From: Thiohalobacter sp.
GTDB taxonomy: Bacteria; Pseudomonadota; Gammaproteobacteria; DSM-19610
Reading direction: 5' to 3'
NCBI GenBank assembly: GCA_026984515.1
Contig: JALSRZ010000104.1
Location: 1-51,953, forward strand
Length of the DNA stretch: 51,953 bases
Positions 34,245-44,212 of the stretch are shown one piece after another. The position numbers were made by a program, and so were the translations under genes. The notes beneath the pieces were generated by a model that was not told the DNA's origin, did no database searches, and was given only the letters and a program-made list of their open reading frames with translations. Numbering within the stretch: position 1 is the stretch's first letter; the number at the start of each line of letters is the position of its first letter.

Positions 34245-34481
34245 TCAGGCTTTTTCGTCAAACAGGGTGCCGAGCATGTCATCGACGGCTTTCAGGACCT
34301 GGGCGGAAGCCTGTACCTGGATGCGGTCCTGGCGGAGACCGAGCAGGGGCTCCACCAGGCTGGCGGGGTTGTCTTCACCGAATTGCCCGGCGTTGGCGAT
34401 CTGGCCGGCGTGGTTGCGGGCGCTGGTGAGGCCGCGCTGTATACCCAGCATGGCCTGTGAGAGTGCGCTGTCGATTTTCAT
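34245..34481 (-). CDS. Miniature flagellar axial-like protein (rod/hook terminal helices only)
   Basis: A 78-residue protein. The N-terminal half ([27 protein letters not shown]) resembles the first helix of flagellar rod, hook and hook-associated proteins, and the C-terminal half ([34 protein letters not shown]) resembles their last helix. In full-size axial proteins these pair to form the D0 coiled coil; here the whole middle is missing. Small proteins of this kind are often loosely labelled as flagellar in databases, and their role is unknown. The ATG has AGGTGG 6 bases upstream. It is the second gene of a pair behind a FliA-type promoter, which supports a motility role. Confidence 0.65.
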   Translation of the reverse strand: MKIDSALSQAMLGIQRGLTSARNHAGQIANAGQFGEDNPASLVEPLLGLRQDRIQVQASAQVLKAVDDMLGTLFDEKA

Positions 34482-34490
34482 GCGGACCAC

Positions 34491-34832
34491 CTAGGCCAGT
34501 ACGTCGAGCAATTCGCCGACCGGTTCGCTGTCGCGGCTGTTGCTCTGGAAAGAGCGGGCGGGTGAGCGATTGGGAGCTTCCGGCGCGGTTTTGCCGGTGT
34601 CGGTGCGTCGCTCCGCTGCTTCGCGGCGCGCGCGGTCGGTTTCATTCCCCGCTTGTGTGGTGGCTTTCTGTGCCTCGGTCTGGCGGGCATCCGGTTCGGT
34701 CCGGTTGTCGGTGGATGCGTCCTTTTCGGCTTTGTCGACCGGGCGCGTGGTGGTCTGACCGGCCTGTGCCGGTTGCGGCCGGTTGGCCGGTGCGGCAACG
34801 GGCGCTTGCGGGAACTGTGCATCAACGTTCAT
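34491..34832 (-). CDS. Disordered Thr/Glu/Arg-rich protein, probable flagellar-regulon member
   Basis: A 113-residue protein of low complexity: Pro/Ala/Gln-rich at the start, then alternating Thr, Asp, Glu, Lys and Arg, almost without hydrophobic residues. Only the end ([11 protein letters not shown]) looks like a short helix or docking peptide. It has no signal peptide and I do not recognise it. GGAGG lies 9 bases before the ATG. The mini axial-like gene starts 9 bases after its stop. A good sigma-28 promoter lies 53 bases ahead. It might act as a small chaperone, adaptor or secreted filler; nothing in the sequence decides. Confidence 0.6.
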   Translation of the reverse strand: MNVDAQFPQAPVAAPANRPQPAQAGQTTTRPVDKAEKDASTDNRTEPDARQTEAQKATTQAGNETDRARREAAERRTDTGKTAPEAPNRSPARSFQSNSRDSEPVGELLDVLA

Positions 34833-34884
34833 GGTAAATGGCCTCCTGGTCATCCATGAGCCGTTCCGGGTTCCCTCGCACTGG

Positions 34885-34911
34885 CTAACGGCGGTGTTGA
34901 CGAATACTTTA
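34885..34911 (-). promoter_or_regulatory. Sigma-28 (FliA) type promoter
   Basis: On the minus strand TAAAGTAT (34904-34911), an 11-base spacer and GCCGTTAG (34885-34892) match the class-III flagellar consensus TAAAGTTT-N11-GCCGATAA at 13 of 16 positions. Transcription should start near 34877, in front of the disordered-protein and mini-axial genes. Confidence 0.68.
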
Positions 34912-35040
34912 GTGCGGTGAGGGGTTTTTCTTTCGCGCACAGGTGTTTACGGCTATACTTGCGCCAGTTTTCAAACCGGCCGTGCTGCAGTCAGTCGGCC
35001 TTGACATATTAACTTTATCCTTAAATTTCAGGGGGTTCAG

Positions 35041-35523
35041 GTGAGCCACGAAGACAAATCAGTAGTGACCACTATATTCGGCGTGCTGGGCGCGCTCGCG
35101 GTGGTAGCCGTTCTCTTTTATTTCGTTGCCAATACGATAACCAGCGATATGGGCGACAGTGACGCGGCCAACGAACGCATGCAGGCCAAGATCGAGGAGA
35201 ATATTCGCCCGGTGGGTCAGGTCAACGTGGGTTCCGTGCCCGCAGCCAGTAGTGCAGCGCCTGCGGCGGCCGCCGCTCCCCGTTCCGGCGAGCAGGTGTA
35301 TAGCTCGGTCTGCATGGCGTGTCACGGCACGGGTGTGGCCGGTGCGCCGAAGGTGGGTGACAAGGCTGCCTGGGGTCCGCGCGCGGCCAAGGGGATCGAT
35401 GGCCTGGTGGCCTCGGCTACCAGCGGTCTGAATGCAATGCCGCCCAAGGGCACCTGTGCGGATTGTTCGGCGGACGAACTGAAGGGCGCCATCGAACACA
35501 TGCTGTCGCAGTCCGGTTTGTAG
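35041..35523 (+). CDS. Membrane-anchored cytochrome c5
   Basis: A 160-residue monoheme c-type cytochrome. One transmembrane helix (about residues 11-31) anchors it, an Ala/Pro-rich linker follows (68-80), and the heme domain has CMACH at 91-95 and the methionine-ligand region NAMPPKG. A second cysteine pair (CADC) near the end is characteristic of cytochrome c5. It should carry electrons on the periplasmic side toward an oxidase or reductase. The start is a GTG behind a run of G residues. A bidirectional terminator is shared with rep, which converges on it. Confidence 0.92.
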   Translation: MSHEDKSVVTTIFGVLGALAVVAVLFYFVANTITSDMGDSDAANERMQAKIEENIRPVGQVNVGSVPAASSAAPAAAAAPRSGEQVYSSVCMACHGTGVAGAPKVGDKAAWGPRAAKGIDGLVASATSGLNAMPPKGTCADCSADELKGAIEHMLSQSGL

Positions 35524-35545
35524 AGCCTCCCCGGCCAGTACGCTG

Positions 35546-35572
35546 AAAAAGGCCGCTCAAAGCGGCCTTTTT
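35546..35572. terminator. Bidirectional terminator between cytochrome c5 and rep
   Basis: A perfect 7-bp stem (GGCCGCT / AGCGGCC) with a CAA loop is flanked by A residues on one side and T residues on the other, so it can stop transcripts from both sides. It touches the rep stop codon. Confidence 0.88.
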
Positions 35573-37569
35573 CATGAGAGCATGCCTTTCAGTTGCGCCA
35601 GGTGCGCCTGGCCGCGCTGTTTGCGTGCCTGCGGATTTTTTACCATGCCCGGTTTGTCCCACTCGACGTCATCCGCCGGCAGTTCCGACAGGAAGCGGCT
35701 GGGTTCACAGCTTTCCCATTCCCCGGCGCGCCGCCGCTTGCCGGCGTAGGTCAGTGTCAGTCCTTTCTGCGCACGGGTGATGCCCACGTAGGCCAGCCGG
35801 CGTTCTTCTTCCAGGTCGTCCGCTTCGATGCTGCTGCGATGCGGCAGCAGGTTTTCTTCCATGCCCACCATGAACACGTGCGGGAACTCCAGTCCCTTGG
35901 CGGCGTGGAAGGTCATCAGGCGCACACAGTTTTCGTTGCCTTCGTCGTCCCGGTCGAGCCGGTCCAGCAGGCTGATGCGGTTGACCAGTTCCGCCAGGCC
36001 CGGCGCCTCGTCGCCCTGTCGGGCCATGCGTTCCAGCCAGCTGACCAGTTCGTTGACATTCTGCAGCTTGCGTTCGCCGTCGTTCGGATCCTTTGCGCTG
36101 TCCAGCAGCCAGTCGCTGTAGTCGATGTCACGCATCAGCTGGTGGATAACCGGCATGGCAGTGTTTTCGCGGGCCTGGTCGGCGAGGCTGACCACCCATC
36201 GGGCGAATGCCTGCAGGCGCGTAAGCGCGCGCTTGTTGAGCCGCTCGGCGAGGCCGTTTTCAAAACAGGCGGCGAGCAGGCTCATGTCCTGTTCCGAGGC
36301 GAAGCTGCCAAGCTTCTCCAGCGTTGCTGCACCCAGTTCGCGCCGGGGTGTGTTGACCACACGCAGGAAGGCGCGGTCGTCGTCTTCGTTGGCCAGCAGG
36401 CGCAGGTAGGCCAGCAGATCCTTGACTTCCCGGTACTCGAAAAACGAGGTGCCGCCGCTGAGGTGGTAGGCAATGCTGTGTTCGCGCAACACCTTTTCGA
36501 AGGCGCGCGACTGGTGGTTGCCGCGGTACAGGATGGCGTACTCGCCGTGCTTGCCGCGATGGGTGAACCGGTGATGCAGGATTTCCGATACCACGCGCTC
36601 GGCTTCGTGCTCGCCGTCGCGGCAGCCCAGGATTTTCAGCGGGCTGCCGTAGCCGAGCGCGCTCCACAGGCGCTTTTCGTAGACATGCGGGTTGTTGGCA
36701 ATGAGCTGGTTGGCGCATTTCAGGATGCAGCCCGCGGAACGGTAGTTCTGTTCCAGCTTGATGACCTGCAGGCGCGGGAAGTCTTCCTGCAGGCGGTGCA
36801 GGTTCTCCGGGTTGGCGCCGCGCCAGGCATAGATGGACTGGTCGTCGTCGCCGACCGCGGTAAAAGGGGTGGTCCTGCCGACCAGTAACTGCACCAGCCG
36901 GTACTGCGCGGCATTGGTGTCCTGGTATTCGTCCACCAGCAGGTGCCGTACCCGGTTCTGCCAGTAGTCGCGTACCTGGTCGTCCTCCTGCAGGGCCAGC
37001 ACCGGTTGCAGGATCAGGTCGTCAAAATCCAGCGCGTTGTAGGCTTTCAGGTTGCGCTGGTACTCGGCGTATAAAAGCGCGGCGGCCGTTTCGAATTCCG
37101 TCGTGGCCTGCCGGATCGCCTGTGGCGGCAACACCAGCTCGTTTTTCCAGCTGGAGATGCAGTTGCGCAGCGCATCCGCTGCGAACGCGCCCGGGTTTTT
37201 GCGCAGCAGTTCATCGATCAGGTGCAGGCTGTCCTGGCTGTCGAAGATGGAAAAGTTTGCTTTGTAACCCAGCCCTGCTGCGTCGCGCCGCAGCATACGC
37301 ATGCCCAGGGTATGAAAGGTGGACACCTGCAGGCCCTTGCCGGCCTCGCCGGACAGCAGGCGGCTGACGCGTTCGCGCATTTCCCGCGCGGCCTTGTTGG
37401 TGAAGGTGACCGCAACGATGTTGCGCGCGGGGATGGCGCAGTGTTCGATGAGGTGCGCAATCTTTTCCGTGATGACGCGGGTTTTTCCACTCCCGGCGCC
37501 GGCCAGCACCAGCAACGGGCAGTCAGTTTCGCGCACCGCGGCGCGTTGCTGGGGATTGAGGTCGGTCAC
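35572..37569 (-). CDS. rep: ATP-dependent DNA helicase Rep
   Basis: This 665-residue superfamily-1 helicase clears proteins from DNA ahead of replication forks. Walker A GAGSGKT is at 24-30, followed by KIAHLIEHC and VAVTFTNKAAREMRERV as in E. coli Rep, then STFHTLG, VDEYQDTN, VGDDDQSIYAWRGA, LEQNYRS, MTFHAAKGLEFP and YVGITRA. The C-terminus is short and lacks the UvrD tudor-like domain, which separates it from uvrD in this window. The start is a GTG without a clear ribosome site. Neighbouring cytochrome c5 and yifB recall the Pseudomonas rep region. Confidence 0.95.
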   Translation of the reverse strand: MTDLNPQQRAAVRETDCPLLVLAGAGSGKTRVITEKIAHLIEHCAIPARNIVAVTFTNKAAREMRERVSRLLSGEAGKGLQVSTFHTLGMRMLRRDAAGLGYKANFSIFDSQDSLHLIDELLRKNPGAFAADALRNCISSWKNELVLPPQAIRQATTEFETAAALLYAEYQRNLKAYNALDFDDLILQPVLALQEDDQVRDYWQNRVRHLLVDEYQDTNAAQYRLVQLLVGRTTPFTAVGDDDQSIYAWRGANPENLHRLQEDFPRLQVIKLEQNYRSAGCILKCANQLIANNPHVYEKRLWSALGYGSPLKILGCRDGEHEAERVVSEILHHRFTHRGKHGEYAILYRGNHQSRAFEKVLREHSIAYHLSGGTSFFEYREVKDLLAYLRLLANEDDDRAFLRVVNTPRRELGAATLEKLGSFASEQDMSLLAACFENGLAERLNKRALTRLQAFARWVVSLADQARENTAMPVIHQLMRDIDYSDWLLDSAKDPNDGERKLQNVNELVSWLERMARQGDEAPGLAELVNRISLLDRLDRDDEGNENCVRLMTFHAAKGLEFPHVFMVGMEENLLPHRSSIEADDLEEERRLAYVGITRAQKGLTLTYAGKRRRAGEWESCEPSRFLSELPADDVEWDKPGMVKNPQARKQRGQAHLAQLKGMLS

Positions 37570-37674
37570 GAATCAGGTACAGGCGGGGGAACTGCGCATG
37601 CCGGTCATTGTAACCGGCAAATCGTTTTTGTGGCAGCTTGCAAAACCGAAAACTTCGATTTTCGGGTAAACGGC

Positions 37675-39168
<1,494 letters not shown>

Positions 39169-39196
39169 ACATTCCTTCCCTGGAATTTATGAAGAG

Positions 39197-39448
39197 CTAT
39201 TTTTTCAGCAGTGCGGCTTCCAGCTCTGCGACCTGCTTTTCCAGCTGCTCGAGCTTTGCCCGTGAGCGCGCCAGCACTTTGGTCTGCACGTCGAATTCCT
39301 CGCGCGTGACCAGGTCCAGCCGGGCAAACACGGACTGTACGGCCGCGTGCAGGTTTTTTTCCAGGTCGGCCTGGAGTTCCCTGGCCGCGGGCGGCATGGC
39401 GCCGCTCAGTCGCCTGGCAATGTCATCGAGCAGTTTGGGGTCAAGCAT
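39197..39448 (-). CDS. ubiK: Ubiquinone biosynthesis accessory factor UbiK (YqiC)
   Basis: An 83-residue protein of the membrane-fusogenic YqiC/BMFP family. An amphipathic N-terminal helix (LLDDIARRLSG) is followed by a long coiled coil (AARELQADLEKNLHAAVQ, then SRAKLEQLEKQVAELEAALL). In E. coli UbiK works with UbiJ to support ubiquinone synthesis under aerobic conditions. The frame continues upstream, but the ATG at 39448 gives the family N-terminus MLDPKLLDDI. It is divergent from the nitrogen operon, whose regulator sites lie 106-163 bases upstream of its start. Confidence 0.88.
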   Translation of the reverse strand: MLDPKLLDDIARRLSGAMPPAARELQADLEKNLHAAVQSVFARLDLVTREEFDVQTKVLARSRAKLEQLEKQVAELEAALLKK

Positions 39449-39553
39449 GCGGGCAACCATAGCCGAGCGTGCCGGCGGCGTCCAGACACGGACGCCCGAC
39501 GCTGGTGGGAGAACACCGGCCGGGCTGTGCAGGGATTCGGGTCGTGGCCAGCA

Positions 39554-39611
39554 CGCACAATTCTGGTGCACAAAAGCGGTGCGCACAGATCGAGGTCACC
39601 AGTTTGGTGCG
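39554..39611 (+). promoter_or_regulatory. Cluster of NtrC (GlnG) binding sites
   Basis: Three matches to the NtrC pattern TGCAC-N6-GGTGC lie together. TGCACAAAAGCGGTGC (39567-39582) is a full match. CGCACAATTCTGGTGC (39554-39569) has one mismatch and overlaps the first. GTCACCAGTTTGGTGC (39595-39610) keeps CAC and GGTGC. Relative to the sigma-54 start site they centre at about -140 to -98, where NtrC enhancers usually sit. Confidence 0.72.
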
Positions 39612-39674
39612 CTGGCCACGGGGCGGTGACGCCGGAAATACTGTTAGTTATTGAATTACATGAATTTAACAGGC

Positions 39675-39690
39675 TGGCACAGGAACTGCT
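39675..39690 (+). promoter_or_regulatory. Sigma-54 (RpoN) promoter of the torF-glnK-amtB operon
   Basis: TGGCACAGGAACTGCT matches the consensus TGGCACG-N4-TTGCW with two mismatches and has the required 10 bases between the GG and GC elements. Transcription should begin near 39701. The leader starts with a hairpin (GCCTGC 39705-39710 with GCAGGC 39731-39736). The rest of the 339-base gap holds the NtrC sites and no gene. Confidence 0.78.
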
Positions 39691-39787
39691 AAAGCATTGC
39701 GTACGCCTGCTGTGGGCGGGATGGGTGCCCGCAGGCAAAAGACTGTTATCAATGTCATTTACTAAAAGGGAAACAGGAGTCCTTACC

Positions 39788-40513
39788 ATGAATGTATCCA
39801 AGACCATGATTGCGGCAGCGCTGTTGGCCAGCGCAGGTGTCGCCCAGGCCGAACTGAGCGCCAATATCGCCACGGTCAGTAACTATTACTTCCGCGGTAT
39901 TTCACAGACGGACGACAGAGCTGCGATTCAGGGTGGTATCGATTACAGCCATGATTCCGGCCTGTATGTCGGTACCTGGATGTCCAACGTCGACTTCGGC
40001 GGCAAGGAAACTGCAGAAATCGATTTGTACGCAGGTTTCGGTAGCGATATCGGTGATACCGGGCTCAGCTACGACGTCGGCACCATTTATTACTGGTACC
40101 CGGGCGCCGGCGGTGAACAGCAGGGCGGTGATATCGATTACGCGGAACTGTACGGCAGCCTGGGCTGGCAGTGGATCACCGGTAGCGTTTCCTACACCTA
40201 CTGGGGTGAGGTCGAAAGCCAGAATACCCCGCGCGCATTTGACAGCGGCGACCTGTATTACAAGCTCAGTGTCGATCCGGGCTGGGACTACGAAGGGTTT
40301 GCGCCTTCCGCCTTTATCGGCGCCTACCAGTTTGATTCCGACGGCGACGGCGCCAACACCGATTTCAACTACACCCACTGGGGTATCAGCGTCGCCAAGG
40401 ACGCCGGTGACTTCGGTTCCGTGAGCGTGAACTACGAACAGGTCGACGATGCAAATGACCTGGTCAGCGATGACAATCCCAAGTTCTGGATCGGTTGGGC
40501 AAAAGACTTCTGA
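39788..40513 (+). CDS. TorF family putative porin
   Basis: A 241-residue outer-membrane protein. A 21-residue signal peptide ends AQA, and the mature part opens with the family signature LSANIATVSNYYFRGISQTDDRAAIQGGIDY. Alternating beta strands rich in Tyr and Gly follow (YVGTWMSNVDFG, EIDLYAGFGS, YDVGTIYYWYPG), and it ends in a strand closing with phenylalanine (WIGWAKDF), as barrel proteins do. Family members often accompany ammonium or nitrogen genes. Here it is the first gene behind a sigma-54/NtrC promoter and precedes glnK and amtB, which suggests a channel for nitrogen sources under starvation. AGGAG lies 8 bases before the ATG. Confidence 0.87.
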   Translation: MNVSKTMIAAALLASAGVAQAELSANIATVSNYYFRGISQTDDRAAIQGGIDYSHDSGLYVGTWMSNVDFGGKETAEIDLYAGFGSDIGDTGLSYDVGTIYYWYPGAGGEQQGGDIDYAELYGSLGWQWITGSVSYTYWGEVESQNTPRAFDSGDLYYKLSVDPGWDYEGFAPSAFIGAYQFDSDGDGANTDFNYTHWGISVAKDAGDFGSVSVNYEQVDDANDLVSDDNPKFWIGWAKDF

Positions 40514-40542
40514 GCCGGTTTTTTACTGCAAGTACTGAAAAA

Positions 40543-40923
<381 letters not shown>

Positions 40924-40943
40924 CGGTTAACTGGAGAGATAAC

Positions 40944-42254
40944 ATGACTGTTAACAGATTTTTCAAGCGACCAGCGCTGTGGTACGCGAGCCTGCTGGCG
41001 ATGCTGCCTTCGCTGGCATCAGCCGAAGATACCCTCAGTGCGGGTGATACGTCGTGGATGCTGACAGCGACTGCGCTGGTACTGTTTATGACAATTCCGG
41101 GCCTGTCGCTGTTCTATGCCGGCATGGTACGCAGCAAGAATGTGCTGTCGGTGATGATGCAGTGTTTTGCCATCACCGGCGTGGTAACGGTGCTGTGGAC
41201 ACTGTATGGCTACAGCCTGGCATTCGGCGACGGCGGTTCGATGAACGCCTACTGGGGTGGTTTCGGCAAGGCTTTCCTCGCCGGCATCGGTGTAGATACC
41301 CTGTCGGGGACTATTCCCGAAACGGTATTCGTCATATTCCAGATGACCTTCGCCATCATTACGCCGGCGCTGATTGTTGGTGCCTTTGCCGAGCGCATGA
41401 AGTTTTCCGCCCTGCTGTTGTTCACCATTTTCTGGGTGACCCTGGTCTACGCTCCGGTCTGTCACTGGGTCTGGGGTGGCGGCTGGCTGGGTGACTACGG
41501 TGTGCTGGATTTTGCCGGTGGTACCGTGGTGCATATCAATGCCGGTATAGCCGGTCTGATGGCCGCCCTGGTGATGGGCAAGCGCAAGGGTTTCCCGACT
41601 ACAGCCATGCCGCCGCATAACCTCACCCTGTCTGTGGTGGGTGCCGGTATGCTGTGGGTAGGCTGGTTTGGTTTCAATGCCGGCAGCGAGCTGGCAGCGG
41701 ACGGTACCGCCGGTATGGCGATGGCGGTTACCCAGATCGCCACCGGCACTGCGGCGCTGGGCTGGATGCTGGCTGAGTGGATGGTGCACGGCAAGCCCAG
41801 TGTGCTCGGTATCATTTCCGGTGCGGTGGCGGGCCTGGTGGCGATTACGCCGGCTTCCGGTTCCGTCGGTCCCATGGGTGCCCTGGCGATCGGCCTGGCC
41901 GCGGGCGTGATCTGCTACTGGGGTGCAACCAGCCTCAAGCACGCCATGGGCTACGATGACTCGCTTGATGCGTTCGGTGTGCACGGTATCGGCGGTATTG
42001 TCGGCGCTTTGCTGACCGGGGTGTTTTCCGCCACCAGCCTGGGTGGTTCCGGTCTGGCCGAAGGTCACTCCAGTATCGGCGAGCAGGTCACCGCACAGGC
42101 CATCGGTGTGGGTGCAACGGTGGCCTACACAGCCATCGCAACACTGATCATTCTCAAGGTCATTGATATGATTGTCGGCCTGCGGGTCAGTGAAGACGAT
42201 GAGTCCGAAGGTCTGGATATTGCCCAGCACGACGAACGGGGCTACATTCTGTAA
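40944..42254 (+). CDS. amtB: Ammonium transporter AmtB
   Basis: A 436-residue inner-membrane ammonium channel that works as a trimer. It has a cleavable signal-like N-terminus (ending near ASAED) and eleven expected helices. Pore features include SLFYAGMVRSKN, the cation-site region MTFAIITPALIVGAFAERM, and the twin histidines of VVHINAG and FGVHGIGG. The C-terminal tail (LRVSEDDESEGLDIAQHDE) is the GlnK-binding region. GGAGAG precedes the ATG. A strong terminator follows, closing the nitrogen operon. Confidence 0.96.
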   Translation: MTVNRFFKRPALWYASLLAMLPSLASAEDTLSAGDTSWMLTATALVLFMTIPGLSLFYAGMVRSKNVLSVMMQCFAITGVVTVLWTLYGYSLAFGDGGSMNAYWGGFGKAFLAGIGVDTLSGTIPETVFVIFQMTFAIITPALIVGAFAERMKFSALLLFTIFWVTLVYAPVCHWVWGGGWLGDYGVLDFAGGTVVHINAGIAGLMAALVMGKRKGFPTTAMPPHNLTLSVVGAGMLWVGWFGFNAGSELAADGTAGMAMAVTQIATGTAALGWMLAEWMVHGKPSVLGIISGAVAGLVAITPASGSVGPMGALAIGLAAGVICYWGATSLKHAMGYDDSLDAFGVHGIGGIVGALLTGVFSATSLGGSGLAEGHSSIGEQVTAQAIGVGATVAYTAIATLIILKVIDMIVGLRVSEDDESEGLDIAQHDERGYIL

Positions 42255-42306
42255 CTCTGGCCGTGTACAGTCTGGTAGTTTGCTGTCCACCAGGACAGTC
42301 GTTACG

Positions 42307-42333
42307 ACGGGCGCTTCGGCGCCCGTTTTTTTT
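42307..42333 (+). terminator. Rho-independent terminator after amtB
   Basis: An 8-bp stem (ACGGGCGC / GCGCCCGT) with the stable TTCG tetraloop is followed by a run of eight T residues. Confidence 0.93.
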
Positions 42334-42353
42334 GTCTGTCATACTACATACCT

Positions 42354-42953
42354 ATGCCCCTGTTCGAAGTCAGACACCTGTCGCGTTCCGGTTTGAGCGA
42401 CCTTTCATTCAGCCTGGCGCCCGGTGAACTGGTCTGCCTGTCCGGACCCAGCGGTTCCGGCAAGACGCTGTTGCTGCGTGCGCTGGCAGACCTGGATGTC
42501 AGTAGCGGCCAGGTGAGCCTGGGTGCGCTCGGGCGAGAGCAGATTGAACCGCAGGCGTGGCGTCGGCGGGTAGGGTACCTGCCTGCCGAAAGCCGCTGGT
42601 GGGCGCCGCTGGTGGGCGACCATTTCCCCGCTTCACAGCAGGCGATGTTCAGTCAGCTGGGATTTGGAGAGGAGGTTGCCGGCTGGCACGTGGAGCGGCT
42701 GTCCAGTGGTGAGCGTCAGCGACTTGCACTGGCAAGATTACTGGCCAATGAACCGGAAGTGCTGCTGCTGGACGAGCCGACCGCCAACCTGGACCCGGTT
42801 AATACCATCAAGGTCGAAGGCATCGTGCGTGCCTGGCTGCAGGCACACCGGGCGGCCTGTCTGTGGGTAACCCACGACCAGGCGCAGACCGCGCGTATTG
42901 CGGACCGCGTACTGGTGCTGGACAGTACTGGTTTGCTGGAGGCTGCGGCATGA
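42354..42953 (+). CDS. fetA: Iron export ABC transporter ATP-binding subunit FetA (YbbL)
   Basis: A 199-residue ABC ATPase. Walker A GPSGSGKT is at 31-38, the signature is LSSGERQRLALARLL, Walker B LLLDEPTANLD, and the switch histidine is in WVTHD. Its short length and pairing with a YbbM-type permease identify the FetAB system, which in E. coli helps resistance to oxidative stress by exporting iron. The start lies 21 bases after the amtB terminator T run, with no clear ribosome site. It overlaps fetB by 4 bases. Confidence 0.88.
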   Translation: MPLFEVRHLSRSGLSDLSFSLAPGELVCLSGPSGSGKTLLLRALADLDVSSGQVSLGALGREQIEPQAWRRRVGYLPAESRWWAPLVGDHFPASQQAMFSQLGFGEEVAGWHVERLSSGERQRLALARLLANEPEVLLLDEPTANLDPVNTIKVEGIVRAWLQAHRAACLWVTHDQAQTARIADRVLVLDSTGLLEAAA

Positions 42954-43738
42954 TCCAGTTGAGCCACACCGATCTGGTGCTGTCCGCGCTGCTGGTGCTG
43001 GCGCTGGCGCTCAGCTCGATGCGCATCTACCCGGGCATTGCCCGGCAGTTGCTGGTTGCCGCCCTGCGTACCGCCATCCAGCTCACGCTGGTTGGCCTGG
43101 TGCTGAAAGCGCTGTTTGCCAACAGTAACCTGCTGTGGGTGGCGCTGATATCCCTGCTGATGCTGCTGATTGCCGGTCGCGAAGTGATGGCGCGCCAGCA
43201 CCGTCGTTTTGCCGGGCGCTGGGGGTACAGCATCGGCGTGGTTTCCATGTTCGTATCGTCCTTTACGGTGGCGCTGTTTGCCCTGCTGGTGGTGGTCGGC
43301 AACCAGCCCTGGTACCAGCCGCAATATGCCATTCCCCTGCTCGGCATGTTACTGGGCAATACCATGAACGGGATTGCGCTGGCGCTGGACCGCCTGACCC
43401 AGTCGGCCTGGGAGCAGCGCGCGGTAATCGAGGCGCGCCTGGTGCTGGGCCACAGCGCACTGGATGCCATGACTGATATTCGCCGACAGGTGTTCCGCAG
43501 CGGTCTCATTCCTATTATCAACGCCATGGCAGCTGCCGGGATCGTCAGCCTGCCAGGCATGATGACTGGCCAGATCCTCGCCGGTGCAGAGCCGGTGGAG
43601 GCAGTCAAGTACCAGATTCTGATCATGTTTCTGATTGCTGGTGGTGCCGGTTTCGGGACCATGGCCGCCGTGCACCTGGGGGTGCGCAGGCTGTTCGATG
43701 CGCGACAGCGCTTAAGATTGGACCGCCTGCAGCGATAA
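42950..43738 (+). CDS. fetB: Iron export ABC transporter permease FetB (YbbM)
   Basis: A 262-residue inner-membrane protein with about six or seven hydrophobic segments. UPF0014 family landmarks are AALRTAIQLTLVGLVLKALF, PLLGMLLGNTMNGIALALDRL, EARLVLGHSALDAM and SLPGMMTGQILAGAEPVEAVKYQI. The ATG overlaps the fetA TGA (ATGA), so translation is coupled. The frame runs on upstream within fetA but the coupled ATG opens straight into the first helix. The DUF4124 gene begins 7 bases after it. Confidence 0.9.
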   Translation: MIQLSHTDLVLSALLVLALALSSMRIYPGIARQLLVAALRTAIQLTLVGLVLKALFANSNLLWVALISLLMLLIAGREVMARQHRRFAGRWGYSIGVVSMFVSSFTVALFALLVVVGNQPWYQPQYAIPLLGMLLGNTMNGIALALDRLTQSAWEQRAVIEARLVLGHSALDAMTDIRRQVFRSGLIPIINAMAAAGIVSLPGMMTGQILAGAEPVEAVKYQILIMFLIAGGAGFGTMAAVHLGVRRLFDARQRLRLDRLQR

Positions 43739-43745
43739 CTGTGGC

Positions 43746-44210
43746 ATGCCGACCGGGTACCGCCACAAACTGTTCGCCGTTTTCCTGCTGTGCGCCGGCA
43801 GCAGCTCGCTTGCCGATACCTACCGCTGGGTGGATGACAGCGGCCAGGTGCACTACACGGATCAGCAACGGGGTGCGAAATCGCAGGTCCTGAAATCCTA
43901 CTCGACACCGGGGGCCGCCCGGGATACTTCACAGGATCGCATGAAGAAGACCCGCAAGCTGCTGGATGCCTATCGGCTCGAACGCCGGCAGAAGCATGAG
44001 CAGCGGGCAGCGCAGCAGGCAGCGGAGGAAAAGCGCACCAGGAACTGCAACCGCGCACGCGACGATATACGCCGCTACAACAGTTACCGCCGTATCTATA
44101 ACCTGGACCAGGATGGTCAACGGGTCTACCTGTCGGACCAGCAGCGGGCCGAGCTGATGCAGCGTGCGCAGGAGCGGGTGACCCGCTGGTGCAGGGGAAG
44201 CCCTGATTAA
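43746..44210 (+). CDS. DUF4124 domain exported protein
   Basis: A 154-residue protein with a signal peptide (cleavage near SSLA at residue 23), then the DUF4124 core DTYRWVDDSGQVHYTDQ, and a long, highly charged helical region rich in Arg, Gln and Glu (RLERRQKHEQRAAQQAAEEKR). Two cysteines (NCNRA and RWCRG) could form a disulfide. The family is common in the periplasm of gammaproteobacteria and has no known function. It is likely cotranscribed with fetAB and ends 2 bases from the convergent speE stop. Confidence 0.83.
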   Translation: MPTGYRHKLFAVFLLCAGSSSLADTYRWVDDSGQVHYTDQQRGAKSQVLKSYSTPGAARDTSQDRMKKTRKLLDAYRLERRQKHEQRAAQQAAEEKRTRNCNRARDDIRRYNSYRRIYNLDQDGQRVYLSDQQRAELMQRAQERVTRWCRGSPD

Positions 44211-44212
44211 TA

